9,509 nt of DNA. Origin: JBBTWG01 sp038062935 (GTDB taxonomy: Bacteria; Patescibacteriota; Gracilibacteria; UBA1369; UBA12463). The position numbers and the translations under genes are program-made. This document shows, piece after piece, positions 1 to 5,978 of this stretch; position 1 is the first letter of the stretch; the number at the start of each line of letters is the position of its first letter. Location: assembly GCA_038062935.1 (NCBI GenBank), contig JBBTWG010000046.1, positions 1 through 9,509 of the forward strand, written 5' to 3'. The notes below the pieces were generated by a model. It searched no databases and was not told where the DNA came from. It saw nothing but the letters and a program-made list of their open reading frames with translations.

Positions 1-261
1 AAAAGTCATTCCATCAATTTCTACTTTCATTTTGAAGAGCGGCACATTTTCTGGGGTGGTTTTTTCCCACTGAGCGTCATTTTTCGACACCTTTCCTTCT
101 TCCCCTGCGGTAAATAGCCCTCCCAAATTGCGTCGAATGAAACCTATCGTTGATTCTTCAAGAACGACACCAGCCGTGGCAACAGTGCCCAAAAGAAATC
201 TTCGGCGATTTCTGTTTTCTCCTATCTCTCCGTCCGATGGTTTTGGGGCGCTATTTTTCAT
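1..261 (-). CDS. Partial gene: N-terminus of unknown protein with Tat-like signal sequence
   Basis: The reading frame is open from ATG at 261 to the window edge (87 codons, no stop), so only the N-terminus is visible. An in-frame TGA lies four codons upstream, which leaves this ATG as the natural start. After a polar stretch of about 16 residues comes NRRRFLLG (residues 18-25), close to the twin-arginine motif (S/T)RRxFLK, then a short weakly hydrophobic run to about residue 34. The run is followed by two acidic residues and no clear AxA site, so Tat export is plausible but not certain. The remainder (LFKMKVEIDGMTF at the edge) matches no family I recognise. It has its own TTGACA promoter and stands apart from the aspartate kinase gene by 90 bp. 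There is no Shine-Dalgarno sequence. Export is inferred; the function is unknown. Confidence 0.7.
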   Translation of the reverse strand, partial: MKNSAPKPSDGEIGENRNRRRFLLGTVATAGVVLEESTIGFIRRNLGGLFTAGEEGKVSKNDAQWEKTTPENVPLFKMKVEIDGMTF

Positions 262-281
262 AGAGGACTTTCAAAGGACCT

Positions 282-310
282 ATTTTGTACTATTTATACT
301 TGTTTGTCAA
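282..310 (-). promoter_or_regulatory. Sigma70-type promoter for the partial gene at 261
   Basis: Read on the minus strand: a perfect -35 TTGACA (310-305), a 17-nt spacer, and a -10 CAAAAT (287-282, 4 of 6 consensus). Transcription would start near 275, leaving a leader of about 14 nt. A 9-bp inverted repeat (AGAGGACTT, 262-270, and its complement, 322-330) brackets the promoter and could be an operator, though this is only a sequence observation. Confidence 0.55.
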
Positions 311-351
311 GCTCCCGCCTGAAGTCCTCTTGATTTTCAGTCTATCTCCCC

Positions 352-1947
352 CTAGCTTCCTCCGTTGAAAGTTCCCGTGAGGCCTTTTTCGAGTTCGTCT
401 TGTCTCCTCAATCGTTCTTCCTTCACCTCCGAATCATTGTCCACGTAGACGCTGTGGAGCAACTGCACAGCCTTTTTACGATCTTTTTGATCGATGAGGT
501 ATGTAATTCTTGTCTGTTTTTTTCCATGTGAAACGGTATAAACATTTATGCCAAATGCACCGAATGTGGTTGATATGGAGCCCAGAATGCCACAACGATC
601 TCGCAGTTCCTTGCCAATGACTGAGACACTCGCAAATTTCTCTTTATCCCATTCAATATCCTGCACAGTGAATCGCTCTCCTTTGACCTCAATAACTTTT
701 AGATTTTCTTTCACTTTCCTAATGCGCTCCCTACAGGCTTCCTGATCTGCTTTATCTGATGGCAATGGGATGCTGAAAGTCATGCTCGTTCCTTCTGTGC
801 AGATCTGGTCCAGATTTACTTCAAAATCTGAAAATTTTCCTATAATCGCTGCTGCAAAACCATCTTTGTCTGCCATCTCTGGAAGTGTGATGGTCAAGGC
901 ATCGACATGCGGATTACTCACAATTGTTTTGAATAAATATTTCGTGTCGACCGATCCGGTCGTAATATTTGTTCCAAAATCAGGATCGAATTTTTTGATA
1001 TTGCGTATGTGGAGGTCGAGACCATGTTTCCCCGCAAGGGACAGAGCATTCACATTTATGAGACCACTCCCTGCAGATGCGTTCTCGAGCGCTTCAGCGC
1101 TTGAGACATCGCGATGAAGCACTGGTTTATTTTTCTTACTGTCCAAATCTTTTGGATTTGCTGTGTAGACTCCATCAACATCTTTCCAGAAGCGCGTTTC
1201 TTTCACAGATTCCCCCATGTCTGTCAGGGCGAGTGCTGTGTCTACCGCCATAATGTCGCTATATCCACGACTTTGGTGTGCTATCAGGCCTTTTGGCGTT
1301 CCTCCGACATGACCACCGAGAATTCTTATCACATTTCCCCTTGCCTCATCTGCTCCTGCTCGAATAGCCTGTGAAATTCCTTTCTTTTTGGCTTCATGGA
1401 GACTCCTGTCTGTTACAGGACCACTTTCAAGCGTGTCCTGATCGCAGACAACATTGTCGATGAAATGTGCATTTTTACCTTCCTGTTCGAGATATTCATT
1501 CAACAATGCCCCTGCCATTCGTTCACCAAAACCGATCACCTGATCTCGAATCTGAAAAGAACCTTCTGCTGGCATGAGGCTCTTCGATACTCTTCCGTGC
1601 GTCATGAGTGCCTGTTTCAAAATGGTGAAGCCGGCCGTATATTTATCTTTTGCTAACTCGACATGCTTGTCTTTGAAAAATTTCACAATCATTGCTTCGT
1701 GTTTTTCCCACACTTTTCCAAAAGCTCGATCGATGTCTTCCTCTGTGTAATCCTTGCCATTCAGCTCATCCATTGCGGCAATCAGGGTGTTTGTCACTCC
1801 TTCGAATGCGGAAACGACGAGCACTATATTCTCCTGACGTGCTTCCAGTGTATCGACAAGCTTCTTCACAACATCGAGCTGAGCCATGTTGGCTCCGCCA
1901 ATTTTGTTGACGGTGGTTTGGTGCGATGAGGGTTTCGTTGTGTTCAT
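352..1947 (-). CDS. Aspartate kinase (aspartokinase) with tandem ACT domains
   Basis: Aspartokinase phosphorylates aspartate to aspartyl-4-phosphate, the entry step to lysine, threonine and methionine; cytosolic. The 531-residue product has an N-terminal amino-acid-kinase fold: KIGG (15-18, the usual KFGG), VVSAFEGVTN (44-53), GER (141-143), RGYSD (227-231, usually RGGSD) and DVDGVYTANPK (256-266). Two ACT domains follow (about 340-425 and 440-505), the typical site of feedback inhibition by lysine or threonine. Length is slightly above the usual 400-470. Its ATG overlaps the stop of homoserine dehydrogenase by 4 nt (ATGA), indicating translational coupling; no Shine-Dalgarno sequence is present. 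Oddities: GGAN replaces the canonical GGTS after the catalytic Lys, and KIGG plus RGYS recall, from memory, the divergent aspartokinases of ectoine clusters, although no ectoine gene is visible. The kinase assignment is firm; inhibitor specificity cannot be read. Confidence 0.9.
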   Translation of the reverse strand: MNTTKPSSHQTTVNKIGGANMAQLDVVKKLVDTLEARQENIVLVVSAFEGVTNTLIAAMDELNGKDYTEEDIDRAFGKVWEKHEAMIVKFFKDKHVELAKDKYTAGFTILKQALMTHGRVSKSLMPAEGSFQIRDQVIGFGERMAGALLNEYLEQEGKNAHFIDNVVCDQDTLESGPVTDRSLHEAKKKGISQAIRAGADEARGNVIRILGGHVGGTPKGLIAHQSRGYSDIMAVDTALALTDMGESVKETRFWKDVDGVYTANPKDLDSKKNKPVLHRDVSSAEALENASAGSGLINVNALSLAGKHGLDLHIRNIKKFDPDFGTNITTGSVDTKYLFKTIVSNPHVDALTITLPEMADKDGFAAAIIGKFSDFEVNLDQICTEGTSMTFSIPLPSDKADQEACRERIRKVKENLKVIEVKGERFTVQDIEWDKEKFASVSVIGKELRDRCGILGSISTTFGAFGINVYTVSHGKKQTRITYLIDQKDRKKAVQLLHSVYVDNDSEVKEERLRRQDELEKGLTGTFNGGS

Positions 1948-3074
1948 GAGAAACGATTTACATGAGGTTGCATATTCACCAAATCTCTTCTGACGACTGA
2001 TGCAGTGATATCAGTACCAGCCCCTGGTCCTTCGAGTCTGTATGGTTTTTCTTTCGTGTACATTCCTGTGATGACTTCGATGCGATTACTTGTTCCTTTC
2101 AGTGAACCAAATGCGCTCCCAGCTTCTACTTTTTGGAGACCTACTTTCAAGACTGGCTTTCCATTTTCGAGTCCAAAATGTGCCAAATATTTGAGTGTCG
2201 TTCCGCGTTCTGAAGCCACCCTATATCGGTCACTCATTTTCTCGTCCAACTCAAGTCGTATCCTTTTCAGGCATTCTTCAGGATCTGGCATTTCTAGATA
2301 TTCTTTGGGCAAGAAAGGATCGATTTCGATATCCTCGAAATTCACTTCATAGCCAGCTTCGCGGGCCAGGATGACCAATTTACGAGCAACATCTACTCCG
2401 TTGAGATCATCTCTGTAATCTGGCTCTGTGTAGTTTTTTGATCGCGCATCTTTTATTGCTTCTGACAGCGGGATTCCTCTCGAAAGAGCGTCTGTAATAA
2501 ATCCTAGCGTTCCTGACAACGAAGCATTCATTTCATCAATTTTGTCCTGAATAATATGTCTTTCTGCAAGCCATGGAACGGCTCCGAGTCCTGCCATTGC
2601 TGTCGCACTATATCGGTAACGCCTTTGGTCATTCGTCAGGCGTCTGTACTCATCATATGAAGATCTTGCGACCGGATTTTTATTGGCTGTTACAATGCCA
2701 GATTGCGTTTCTTCTATAATTTTCACGTGGAGCTGTGTTGCAACATCAGTAGCTGCTGTTGTGTCTACATAAATCAGATCTTTTCCAAAGCCGAGACTTC
2801 CCATTCTTCCGAGAAGTGATTGTACACCCTCTTCTCCATGTGCGATTGCTGCTCCAAGAGTACCTACTTCAAGCCTTGTTTGTGAAAATCTTTCGAGAAA
2901 CTCTCGAGGAAATCCTCCTGGATTTATTGCCAAATGTTTACTGTCTGCTAATGCTACGACTACTGTTGGATTTCTGTGGATTCCCAATTCCGGCACGTCA
3001 TCCCTTGCGACTTGTGCAATGAGCTTTCTCCCTACATTTCCGGTCGCACCGATGATGGCGATATTTTGTCGCAT
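1944..3074 (-). CDS. Homoserine dehydrogenase
   Basis: This enzyme reduces aspartate semialdehyde to homoserine with NAD(P)H, the branch toward threonine and methionine. The 376-residue protein opens with a Rossmann segment (IIGATGNVG, 7-15), then VDTTAA (103-108), TANK (129-132), SGTLGFI (187-193), EPDYRDDLNGVDVARK (217-232) with the catalytic-type Asp228 and Lys232, and the C-terminal GPGAGTDITA (349-358). No ACT domain follows, so it resembles the dehydrogenase half of bifunctional ThrA rather than the longer stand-alone Hom type. The gene precedes and overlaps the aspartate kinase gene by 4 nt, giving a two-gene unit with the order reversed relative to ThrA domains. Aspartate-semialdehyde dehydrogenase, the step between them, is not in the window. 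The ATG lacks a Shine-Dalgarno sequence and lies about 16 nt below a predicted transcription start, too short a leader for an attenuator or riboswitch. Confidence 0.95.
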   Translation of the reverse strand: MRQNIAIIGATGNVGRKLIAQVARDDVPELGIHRNPTVVVALADSKHLAINPGGFPREFLERFSQTRLEVGTLGAAIAHGEEGVQSLLGRMGSLGFGKDLIYVDTTAATDVATQLHVKIIEETQSGIVTANKNPVARSSYDEYRRLTNDQRRYRYSATAMAGLGAVPWLAERHIIQDKIDEMNASLSGTLGFITDALSRGIPLSEAIKDARSKNYTEPDYRDDLNGVDVARKLVILAREAGYEVNFEDIEIDPFLPKEYLEMPDPEECLKRIRLELDEKMSDRYRVASERGTTLKYLAHFGLENGKPVLKVGLQKVEAGSAFGSLKGTSNRIEVITGMYTKEKPYRLEGPGAGTDITASVVRRDLVNMQPHVNRFS

Positions 3075-3097
3075 GGAGAAAAAGTTTATTGGGGTGC

Positions 3098-3126
3098 ATC
3101 GTACAAAAACCTGGCTGGAAAATCAA
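3098..3126 (-). promoter_or_regulatory. Candidate promoter for the homoserine dehydrogenase-aspartate kinase pair
   Basis: In the 72-nt gap after rnc, minus strand: TTGATT (3126-3121, 4/6 of -35), a 17-nt spacer and TACGAT (3103-3098, 4/6 of -10). The predicted start near 3091 gives a leader of about 16 nt. There is no terminator hairpin between rnc and this promoter, so read-through from the upstream cluster is also possible. Confidence 0.4.
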
Positions 3127-3146
3127 TTATTCTGCCAATTCAGCTT

Positions 3147-3836
3147 TTACTTTTTCCAATTTTTATTTTTTAACGCATCTTTTGCGGCCTCCTCTTCGGC
3201 TTTTTGCTTGCTGGTGCCTTCGCCTTCACCGATGAGTTCTTCGCTCAGGTACGCGCCCATGAGGAAATGTTTTTCGTGATCGGGGCCGGACTCCTCGAGG
3301 ACTTTGTAGATGGGTGTGGTGCTCAGGCGCTCCTGGGATATTTCCTGGAAGAGCGATTTAGCGTCGATGTGGAGGCCTTCTTTGATGATACTTTCGAGTT
3401 CCCGTGTGATGAATTGATGGATAAATCCGTGCACTTTTTCATAGCCTTGATCGAGATAGATGGCTCCGATGAGCGCTTCGACAGTGTTCGCGAGGATGTA
3501 GGGTTTCTCGCGGCCACCGGATTTTTCTTCTCCTTTACTGAGGGATAAATATTTTCCGAGATCGAGTTCGAGAGCAACGTTCGCGAGATTATTACCTTTC
3601 ACGAGCGCTGATCTCCAATTTGTCATTTCACCTTCGTCGTGGTCTGGATAATGGATGTAGAGATATTCAGTGACGACGAGTTCGAGGACGGCGTCGCCGA
3701 GGAACTCGAGTCGTTCGTTATGTCCTATTGATCCATCTTTATGCTCGTTCATGTAGGAACGGTGAATGAACGCCATTTTGAGGAGGTCTTTGTTTTTGAA
3801 GGTGAGGCCGATTTTTTTTTCGAGGGATTGGTACAC
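3147..3836 (-). CDS. rnc: Ribonuclease III
   Basis: RNase III cleaves double-stranded RNA, including the rRNA precursor. The product (229 residues) has the usual length and order: endonuclease domain with HRSYMNE (25-31), the signature NERLEFLGDAV (40-50) with metal-ligand-type Glu44 and Asp48, and ANTVEALIGAIYLD (116-129), then a dsRNA-binding domain (about 157-226) containing GTSKQKAEEEAAKDAL. The start is GTG: an in-frame TAA sits four codons upstream and the next Met (residue 21) would cut off the first helix. Odd point: the position equivalent to E. coli Asp114, one of the active-site carboxylates, is Asn117 (codon AAC), while Glu120 (E. coli Glu117) is kept. It follows nusB after a 109-nt gap filled by heptamer repeats that hold a candidate promoter. 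Confidence 0.96.
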   Translation of the reverse strand: MYQSLEKKIGLTFKNKDLLKMAFIHRSYMNEHKDGSIGHNERLEFLGDAVLELVVTEYLYIHYPDHDEGEMTNWRSALVKGNNLANVALELDLGKYLSLSKGEEKSGGREKPYILANTVEALIGAIYLDQGYEKVHGFIHQFITRELESIIKEGLHIDAKSLFQEISQERLSTTPIYKVLEESGPDHEKHFLMGAYLSEELIGEGEGTSKQKAEEEAAKDALKNKNWKK

Positions 3837-3929
3837 GAGGAGGATTTAGGATTGAGGATGAGTCAATTGTCACATGTCACAAGTCACATGTCAAAAATTG
3901 TCACATGTCACACGTCAATGGTCACAAGT
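3837..3929. repeat. Heptamer-phased repeat array between nusB and rnc
   Basis: Read on the minus strand from 3929, most of this stretch divides into 7-nt units: TGTGACC, ATTGACG, TGTGACA, TGTGACA, a 10-nt irregular unit, then TGTGACT, TGTGACA, TGTGACA, ATTGACT, and, still in register, CATCCTC, AATCCTA, AATCCTC just before the GTG of rnc. Two heptamer families (TGTGAC-type and ATCCT-type) therefore abut in one phased array. The first part duplicates the 3' end of nusB: a 23-nt segment at 3907-3929 recurs exactly at 3945-3967. It has no CRISPR-like spacers. Its role is unknown. Confidence 0.85.
3866..3894 (-). promoter_or_regulatory. Candidate promoter for rnc built from heptamer repeats
   Basis: Minus strand: perfect TTGACA (3894-3889), a 17-nt spacer, and GACAAT (3871-3866, 4/6) preceded by TGt, the extended -10 motif. 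The predicted start near 3859 gives a leader of about 22 nt to the GTG at 3836. All elements lie in the repeat array, so the match could be fortuitous, but geometry and -35 are ideal. Confidence 0.4.
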
Positions 3930-3942
3930 CTGGCGAAGCCAG
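3930..3942. repeat. Small perfect hairpin just after nusB
   Basis: CTGGC-gaa-GCCAG is a 5-bp perfect stem with a 3-nt loop that begins 3 nt after the nusB stop codon. It lies between the two copies of the 23-nt duplicated segment. On the nusB transcript no U-run follows, so it is not a standard intrinsic terminator; it may be an RNA-processing or stability element, or part of the repeat. Confidence 0.6.
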
Positions 3943-3945
3943 TAG

Positions 3946-4398
3946 TCACACGTCAATGGTCACAAGTTTGCCCGTCTTGTGGTCACGGTGGGTGCAGTAT
4001 TTTTTCAGGATGGCACTTAGGACTCCGTTGACGAATTTTGGTGCGCTTTCATCGCCAAACGTTTTTGCCATTTCGATGGCTTCATTGATGGCGACGATTG
4101 GTGGAACGTCCTCGGAGTGGAGCATTTCGTAGACTGCGACTTCGAGAATGGCACGATCGACAGGCGCTATTTTTTCGATAGGCCATTCTGGTGCGAATTC
4201 TTTGATTTTTTCAAATGTGTCTTTTTGGTTTTTGAGTACTCCTTCAAATGTTTTTTTGGCATACTCTTCTTCTTTCTCGAGATTTGCGTATTCAGAGATA
4301 CTCCTTTTCAAAACTTCGTCTGGTTCATCGTTATGAAACTCATACGAAAAAATACTTTGCATGACCGCAACTCGTGCTTGGTGGCGAAGACTTGCCAT
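3946..4398 (-). CDS. nusB: Transcription antitermination factor NusB
   Basis: NusB binds boxA RNA with NusE (S10) to form the antitermination complex on rRNA operons. The 150-residue product is an all-helical NusB domain: N-terminal ASLRHQARVAVMQSIFSYE (2-20; the family's R-x-x-A--Q-x-L-Y pattern with Phe for Leu), the central IAPVDRAILEVAVYEML (77-93), and VPPIVAINEAIEMAKTFG (98-115) leading to KFVNGVLSAI (121-130). A normal NusB ends soon after this point; here a 16-residue tail follows whose last six residues (LVTIDV) and stop codon are written by the heptamer repeat found downstream. Sixteen nt separate it from rpmF, without a Shine-Dalgarno sequence. The link with bL32, DUF177 and RNase III fits a ribosome-synthesis cluster. 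Confidence 0.95.
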   Translation of the reverse strand: MASLRHQARVAVMQSIFSYEFHNDEPDEVLKRSISEYANLEKEEEYAKKTFEGVLKNQKDTFEKIKEFAPEWPIEKIAPVDRAILEVAVYEMLHSEDVPPIVAINEAIEMAKTFGDESAPKFVNGVLSAILKKYCTHRDHKTGKLVTIDV

Positions 4399-4414
4399 AG
4401 TTTTGAGGCGTGAA

Positions 4415-4651
4415 TTACGCTTTGATTTTCGTCACTGTGTCTAGAGGGGAAGCCATTTTCTTCACTGCTTTGTCAGCGTAAAAACCGCAATTTTTGCAGA
4501 TCGTGTGGTTGATTTTCTTCTCTTTGCAATTTGAGCAAATGACGAGTGGAGCCATGTTTCGAAGTTTTTTTCGAGCACCATCTGCGAATACGAAGTACTG
4601 CTTCTTGGCACGGGAGGCGGATTTTTTCTGCTTGGTTACAGGATGTTTCAT
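4415..4651 (-). CDS. rpmF: Large ribosomal subunit protein bL32
   Basis: bL32 is a small zinc-ribbon protein of the 50S subunit. The 78-residue product begins with the basic, Ser/Lys/Arg-rich N-terminus typical of the family (HPVTKQKKSASRAKK, 3-17) and carries a four-Cys zinc site: CSNC (39-42) and CKNC (52-55) with an intervening His. It is longer than the usual 57-60 residues because of an inserted segment before the zinc ribbon (about 18-33) and a C-terminal tail. It lies between a DUF177 gene and nusB; DUF177-rpmF adjacency is one of the most conserved bacterial pairs. The 35-nt gap upstream is entirely heptamer repeat, ending one base before the ATG, and there is no ribosome-binding site. 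Confidence 0.93.
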   Translation of the reverse strand: MKHPVTKQKKSASRAKKQYFVFADGARKKLRNMAPLVICSNCKEKKINHTICKNCGFYADKAVKKMASPLDTVTKIKA

Positions 4652-4692
4652 CTAGGATTTAGGATTTAGGATGTAGGATGTAGGATTTAGGA
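4652..4692. repeat. ATCCTAA-type heptamer array between the DUF177 gene and rpmF
   Basis: On the plus strand this is five consecutive 7-nt units, TAGGATT, TAGGATT, TAGGATG, TAGGATG, TAGGATT (4653-4687), followed by a partial TAGGA. On the transcribed strand the units read ATCCTAA/ATCCTAC. The array supplies the TAA stop of the DUF177 gene (4689-4687) and ends next to the rpmF ATG. The same heptamer family, in three units, precedes rnc (3840-3860). Confidence 0.92.
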
Positions 4693-5241
4693 GAAGAATT
4701 TTTTGAGGTCTTTTAGGGCTTTTACTTCACCTTCCACTTCTTCATCTTCTTCTGGTTCTACTGCTGTGTTGTGGCCGCATTTTTTGTCGTTGAGATTGTT
4801 GCCGCACGTGATGCACAGCCCTTTGCACTTCACCGAGCATACTGGAAAAGATGGAAAATGCAAGAGAATTTCTTGTCGAAATACTTCTAAAAGGTCGATT
4901 TGCATCAGCTTTCGATCAGCTTGGAAGAAATCGGCTTCGTCTTCGATGACCTCGGGTTTTTGGAGGAAAAATTCTCGCTCGATGTACGGAATTTCTATCG
5001 TCTCTTTTATGGTTTTGAGACACTTCGTACATGGAATCTCAATTTCTGTTTCGAAATCTTTTGCCATGGCTACGATCGCGTCGTCCATTTTTATGACTGT
5101 GAGATCGTAATGAGCTACGCCTTTCACGATTTGATGGTTCCCGAGGTCGAATGTATATGGTTTTTCTTCGTCGAGATATTCATCTTTCTGTCCAGATTCT
5201 CCACCGAAGAGGACACGAATTTTATAGAAAAAATTATTCAT
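4687..5241 (-). CDS. DUF177 family protein (YceD-like, 23S rRNA accumulation)
   Basis: DUF177 proteins are encoded next to rpmF in most bacteria; in E. coli (YceD) and plants members are implicated in 23S rRNA accumulation. The 184-residue product shows the family layout: a beta-rich middle with a first Cys pair (CTKC, 71-74), and a C-terminal Cys cluster CSVKCKGLCITCGNNLN (135-151) plus Cys155, a probable zinc site. The Cys-rich motif is followed by an acidic stretch (VEPEEDEEVEGE, 161-172) and a basic end. Its ATG lies 1 nt after the stop of the Bax inhibitor-like gene, so translation is probably coupled by reinitiation. The stop codon TAA is formed by the downstream heptamer repeat. The exact biochemical role of the family is unsettled. 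Confidence 0.88.
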   Translation of the reverse strand: MNNFFYKIRVLFGGESGQKDEYLDEEKPYTFDLGNHQIVKGVAHYDLTVIKMDDAIVAMAKDFETEIEIPCTKCLKTIKETIEIPYIEREFFLQKPEVIEDEADFFQADRKLMQIDLLEVFRQEILLHFPSFPVCSVKCKGLCITCGNNLNDKKCGHNTAVEPEEDEEVEGEVKALKDLKKFFS

Positions 5242-5242
5242 T

Positions 5243-5905
5243 TTAGCGATTTCGCCCGCTCATCATGAGACGGAGGATAAAAGTGAAAAGGTTGAAAATA
5301 TCCAGATAAAGCTGCAATGCGGCGTCGATCGGGTGCATGCCGCTCTGATATTTGATCCTCTGAAAATCGTACATCGTGTAGCCGGCGAAGAGAATAACGC
5401 CGAATCCGGAGAAGAGCATTTCAAATGTGTTACTCCAAGGGATGAAGATTCCGATAATGCCAACAATCAGCATGCCGATGAGTGATGCGAAGAGAAAACC
5501 GCGCATGCCCATGAGATTTTTTTCAGTTCGGAAGCCGATGAGTGCTGCGGCGATGAACGTCATGGCGGTGGCACCGAGAGCTTTGTAAATAATGGCGCCG
5601 CCCATTTGGATTGCAACTTGTGCGAGGAGTGGAGCGAGCGTCATGCCGCTCAGGAATGTAAAAAGTGCGAACAAAGGCTTGGCGAGGTCACTATTTTTCC
5701 ATGCGTTAGAGGTAAAAATGAGAATGAGCTCTGCTCCAAAAATAGCAAACATGAGCCATGGATGCTGCATGATGTAGGAGAGCGCGTATTCGAATCCAAC
5801 GTATGTTCCGACGGCAGATGAAAGCATGGCGAGGCCGAAGAATGCCATCACTTGGCCGAAAAATGTCGAGCTCAGGCCGTCGCTGTAAGTTTGGGTGTTT
5901 TGCAT
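5243..5905 (-). CDS. Bax inhibitor-1 (BI-1/YetJ/YccA) family membrane protein
   Basis: This is a 220-residue polytopic inner-membrane protein with about seven hydrophobic segments (roughly 14-37, 49-66, 77-98, 105-124, 136-156, 163-179, 196-214). Family landmarks are GYTMYDFQRI (175-184) and LQLYLDIFNLF (198-207). Asp180 and Asp202 are the likely equivalents of the buried Asp pair that gates pH-dependent calcium leak in B. subtilis YetJ. Bacterial members are calcium-leak channels or, as YccA in E. coli, modulators of the FtsH protease; which applies here cannot be read. It is the first gene of the minus-strand cluster and its stop is 1 nt from the DUF177 start. The ATG is about 20 nt below the predicted transcription start and has no Shine-Dalgarno sequence. 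Confidence 0.93.
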   Translation of the reverse strand: MQNTQTYSDGLSSTFFGQVMAFFGLAMLSSAVGTYVGFEYALSYIMQHPWLMFAIFGAELILIFTSNAWKNSDLAKPLFALFTFLSGMTLAPLLAQVAIQMGGAIIYKALGATAMTFIAAALIGFRTEKNLMGMRGFLFASLIGMLIVGIIGIFIPWSNTFEMLFSGFGVILFAGYTMYDFQRIKYQSGMHPIDAALQLYLDIFNLFTFILRLMMSGRNR

Positions 5906-5931
5906 GAGGTGGGTTTTGTTAAAGGATTTTT

Positions 5932-5940
5932 ATTGTAGCA
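5932..5940 (-). promoter_or_regulatory. Extended -10 promoter of the baxI-DUF177-rpmF-nusB-rnc cluster
   Basis: Minus strand reads TGcTACAAT: an extended -10 (TGn) with a 5/6 -10 box. The -35 at the expected spacing is poor (TTCCAA), as is common for extended -10 promoters. The predicted start near 5925 gives a leader of about 20 nt. Confidence 0.55.
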
Positions 5941-5978
5941 GAAATATTCAAATTTTGGAATTTTGAGTTTCGGAATTA

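Noticed and set aside
3075..3146. Riboswitch or attenuator controlling the homoserine dehydrogenase-aspartate kinase pair
   Set aside because: The 72-nt gap holds no terminator hairpin, leader peptide or aptamer-like structure that I can see, and the predicted leader is only about 16 nt.
3837..3967. CRISPR array
   Set aside because: Units are 7 nt, contiguous and drifting, with no unique spacers and no cas genes nearby.
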